From Leucobacter aridicollis (GTDB lineage Bacteria; Actinomycetota; Actinomycetes; Actinomycetales; Microbacteriaceae): a DNA stretch of 64,000 bases. The DNA is taken from NCBI RefSeq assembly GCF_013409595.1, contig NZ_JACCBD010000001.1:3509417-3573416 (forward strand). The letters run 5' to 3'. Under the pieces are notes generated by a model that had not been told where the DNA came from, searched no databases, and saw only the letters and a program-made list of their open reading frames with translations. This document shows, piece after piece, positions 62,049 to 64,000 of the stretch. The stretch's first letter is position 1. Each line of letters starts with the position of its first letter. Position numbers and translations under genes: made by a program.

Positions 62049-63644
62049 ATGTTCCAGAGCCACCACCCCGACGTCGAGATTCCGAACCTCAGCATCTTTG
62101 ACTACCTGTTCGGGAGCCTGAAACCCGAGGAGCTCGACCGGATCGCGCTTATCAACCCCGCGACTGGCGCAGAAACCACGTACGGCACGTTGCGCGACCA
62201 GATCGAGGCGGTCGCTGGGGCGCTCGCGGCGCAGGGCGTCGGGCCCGGATCTGTCGTGGGCCTGCTCAGCCCCAACATTCCGGAGTTCGCGACGGTCTTC
62301 CACGGGGCGCTGCGCGCCGGCGCGACGGTGACGACCCTCAACGCGCTCTACACCCCCGCCGAGATCGAGAAGCAGCTTCTCGACGCGAAGGCGACCTGGC
62401 TGTTCACGGTCTCCCCGCTCCTCCCGCAGGCTCAGGCTGGTGCCGAGGCTGCAGGGATCCCCACCGACCGCCTCGTCGTACTCGACGGCGCCGAGGGCCA
62501 CCCGAACCTCCGCGACCTGCTGACCGCGGGCGAGCCTGCCCCCGACCTGACGATAGACCCGCAGACAACGGTCGCCGTGTTGCCGTACTCGTCGGGGACG
62601 ACTGGCATCCCGAAGGGTGTCATGCTCACGCATCGCAACCTCGTCGCGAACGTCGAGCAGAGCCGCCACGTGATGGACTTGAACGGGGATGATCGGGTAC
62701 TCGCGGTGCTTCCCTTCTTCCACATCTACGGCATGACGGTGCTGCTGAACATCGCGCTCTTCACGCGCGCCTCGCTCGTCACGATGCCGAAGTTCGACCT
62801 CGTCCAGTTCCTCGAGAACATCCAGCGGTTCGAGTGCACATACGTCTTCGTCGCCCCACCGATCATGGTCGCGCTCGCGAAGCACCCCATCGTCGATAAG
62901 TACGACATCTCCAGCGTGCGCACCCTCTTTTCGGGCGCCGCGCCGCTCGACGGCGCGACCGCCGAGCGGGCCGCCGCCCGCCTTGGGACGAAGGTCTTGC
63001 AGGGCTACGGCATGAGCGAGCTCAGCCCCGTCTCGCACCTCATCCCCGCGGAGCGCACCGACATTCCGCGCTCCTCGATCGGCCTGTCGATCCCGAACGT
63101 GGTGTGCAAGCTCGTCGACACCGAGACCGGGGAGGAGCTCACCGAGTACGGCGAGGACGGGCTCACGAAGCCCGGCGAGCTGTGGGTCAAGGGTCCGAAC
63201 GTGATGGTGGGCTACCTCGGCAAGCCAGAAGCGACCGCCGAGTCGATCACCGAGGACGGATTCCTGCGGACCGGCGACATCGCCGTGCGCTCGAAAGACG
63301 ACTGGTACGCGATCGTCGACCGCGCGAAGGAGCTCATCAAATACAAGGGCTACCAGGTCGCACCGGCAGAACTTGAGGCGCTCCTGCTCACGCACCCGGA
63401 GATCGCGGATGCCGCGGTCATCGGTGTCACCGTCGAAGACGGCGAGGAGGTGCCCAAGGCGTTTGTCGTGCGGGCCGAGGGGAGTGCGCTCGCGGAGTCA
63501 GACGTAATGGAGTTCGTCACCGAGCGCGTCGCGCCATACAAGAAGGTGCGACGTGTCGAGTTCATCGATACCGTGCCGAAGTCGAGCGCTGGAAAGATCC
63601 TGCGCAAGGACCTGCGTGAGCGCGAGCGGAGTCTCGCGGGCTAG
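62049..63644 (+). CDS. 4-coumarate:CoA ligase-like acyl-CoA synthetase
   Basis: A 531-residue adenylate-forming enzyme. Motifs in order: PYSSGTTGIPKGVMLTH (ATP loop), LPFFHIYGM, VLQGYGMSELSP, GELWVKGPNVMVGY, the hinge region TGDIAVRSKDDWYAIVDRAKELIKYKGYQVAPAE and the catalytic Lys near the end in PKSSAGKILRKDL. The pattern and the HIYGM stretch fit the 4-coumarate:CoA ligase group, which activates aryl or fatty acids to CoA thioesters. AAAGGAG with seven bases spacing supports the ATG at 62049. It is regulated probably by the divergent CdaR-type protein. Actual substrate unknown. Confidence 0.92.
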   Translation: MFQSHHPDVEIPNLSIFDYLFGSLKPEELDRIALINPATGAETTYGTLRDQIEAVAGALAAQGVGPGSVVGLLSPNIPEFATVFHGALRAGATVTTLNALYTPAEIEKQLLDAKATWLFTVSPLLPQAQAGAEAAGIPTDRLVVLDGAEGHPNLRDLLTAGEPAPDLTIDPQTTVAVLPYSSGTTGIPKGVMLTHRNLVANVEQSRHVMDLNGDDRVLAVLPFFHIYGMTVLLNIALFTRASLVTMPKFDLVQFLENIQRFECTYVFVAPPIMVALAKHPIVDKYDISSVRTLFSGAAPLDGATAERAAARLGTKVLQGYGMSELSPVSHLIPAERTDIPRSSIGLSIPNVVCKLVDTETGEELTEYGEDGLTKPGELWVKGPNVMVGYLGKPEATAESITEDGFLRTGDIAVRSKDDWYAIVDRAKELIKYKGYQVAPAELEALLLTHPEIADAAVIGVTVEDGEEVPKAFVVRAEGSALAESDVMEFVTERVAPYKKVRRVEFIDTVPKSSAGKILRKDLRERERSLAG

Positions 63645-63667
63645 CGCCAGCGGCTGGCCGGTGGGTG

Positions 63668-63709
63668 GCGGCCGGCGGGTGGCGCGCACGCGTGTCGCCC
63701 ACCGGCCGC
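63668..63709. terminator. Imperfect hairpin between convergent genes
   Basis: GCGGCCGG (63668-63675) and CCGGCCGC (63702-63709) enclose further partial pairing (GGGTGG with CGCCC). It lies between the ligase and the convergent MarR gene and could serve both; the U-tract (GATTTGG) is poor. Confidence 0.5.
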
Positions 63710-63718
63710 GATTTGGCC

Positions 63719-64000
63719 CTACTCCGCGTCGCCCGGCCGGGCCGCGGCCATTCGCTTCGCGAATGCGATGAGGCCCGGTAGCTCGTCCTCGCCAACGAGC
63801 GGGCCGAACACGCGCTCGAGGTCCGCGAAGTGCATGGCGCGCGCGCTCGAGATGAGCTCAGCCCCCACCGGAGTGAGCGACACCTCGACCGCTCTCCCGT
63901 CGGCCTCGGTTCTGCTGCGCTGCACGTAGCCCAGCTGCACGAGGCGGTCGACAAGGTGAGACGCCGAGCCGCTGCTGTAGAGCAGATGGCGGGACAGCCG
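63719..64000 (-). CDS. MarR family transcriptional regulator, C-terminal part (5' end outside window)
   Basis: The frame is open to the right edge, so 93 residues of the C-terminal side are visible. They include a recognition helix (LLYSSGSASHLVDRLVQLGYV), the wing TEADGRAVEVSLT and the closing dimer helices ending in AAARPGDAE. This is the usual layout of MarR proteins. The N-terminal helix and its promoter lie outside. Whether it regulates the convergent ligase or a gene to the right cannot be judged. Confidence 0.88.
   Translation of the reverse strand, partial: RLSRHLLYSSGSASHLVDRLVQLGYVQRSRTEADGRAVEVSLTPVGAELISSARAMHFADLERVFGPLVGEDELPGLIAFAKRMAAARPGDAE

Overview
The window reads as chromosomal DNA of a high-GC actinobacterium, most likely Microbacteriaceae and possibly Leucobacter or a relative; the genus is an inference from gene content. 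Supports are the dense GC-rich coding, the order crgA / trpG / pknB-pknA-pbpA-rodA-pstP-fhaB-fhaA (known from actinobacteria near the chromosomal origin), a class E sortase, and many apparently leaderless promoters. No insertion sequence, integrase, phage gene, CRISPR array or rRNA operon was seen.

Layout. 1-2540: end of a rhomboid protease gene, crgA, class E sortase, a 52-residue membrane protein and trpG. 2586-11673: the seven-gene kinase / cell-wall operon on the minus strand. 11842-11925: tRNA-Leu(CAG). 12139-14559: a CtpE-like P-type ATPase. 14671-28289: two very large LPxTG wall-anchored proteins (2473 and 1953 aa), the second with seven exactly 136-residue repeats and a structured RNA leader. 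28445-33949: a pentapeptide-like protein, a CopB-type copper ATPase behind a CsoR-type palindrome, an OhrR-like MarR regulator, an alanine/sodium symporter and a YchJ-like protein.

34048-40327: a YtrA-type GntR regulator with an ABC exporter, a fold-type III PLP decarboxylase, and a tightly coupled amino acid permease / acetamidase-formamidase / degenerate response regulator set. 40325-40575 is a repeat-rich non-coding patch with a long inverted repeat. 40633-50686: a TrmA/RlmD-type RNA methyltransferase, a lipoprotein, a Maf protein, an LPVTG pilin without a visible pilus sortase, and a PucR regulator divergent from a semialdehyde dehydrogenase plus class III aminotransferase (probable beta-alanine or related omega-amino acid catabolism), then a DUF2853 protein.

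50763-64000: an AEC transporter, a sulfurtransferase, MarR + MFS pump, a coiled-coil protein built of fourteen 11-residue repeats, a CE1758/CE1759-type luciferase-like monooxygenase / MarR / FMN reductase operon with a palindromic operator, exonuclease III, a TetR regulator with twin operators facing an NAD(P)-binding protein, a CdaR/PucR-type regulator divergent from an acyl-CoA ligase, and the C-terminal half of a MarR regulator at the right edge.

How they fit together: the left third is the conserved growth and division control locus (Ser/Thr phosphorylation, peptidoglycan elongation, division inhibition, surface-protein anchoring). The sortase encoded there is the only one in the window and is a candidate to anchor the three LPxTG proteins. 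The right half is a series of small regulator-plus-enzyme or regulator-plus-transporter modules, most with a recognisable operator next to the regulator.
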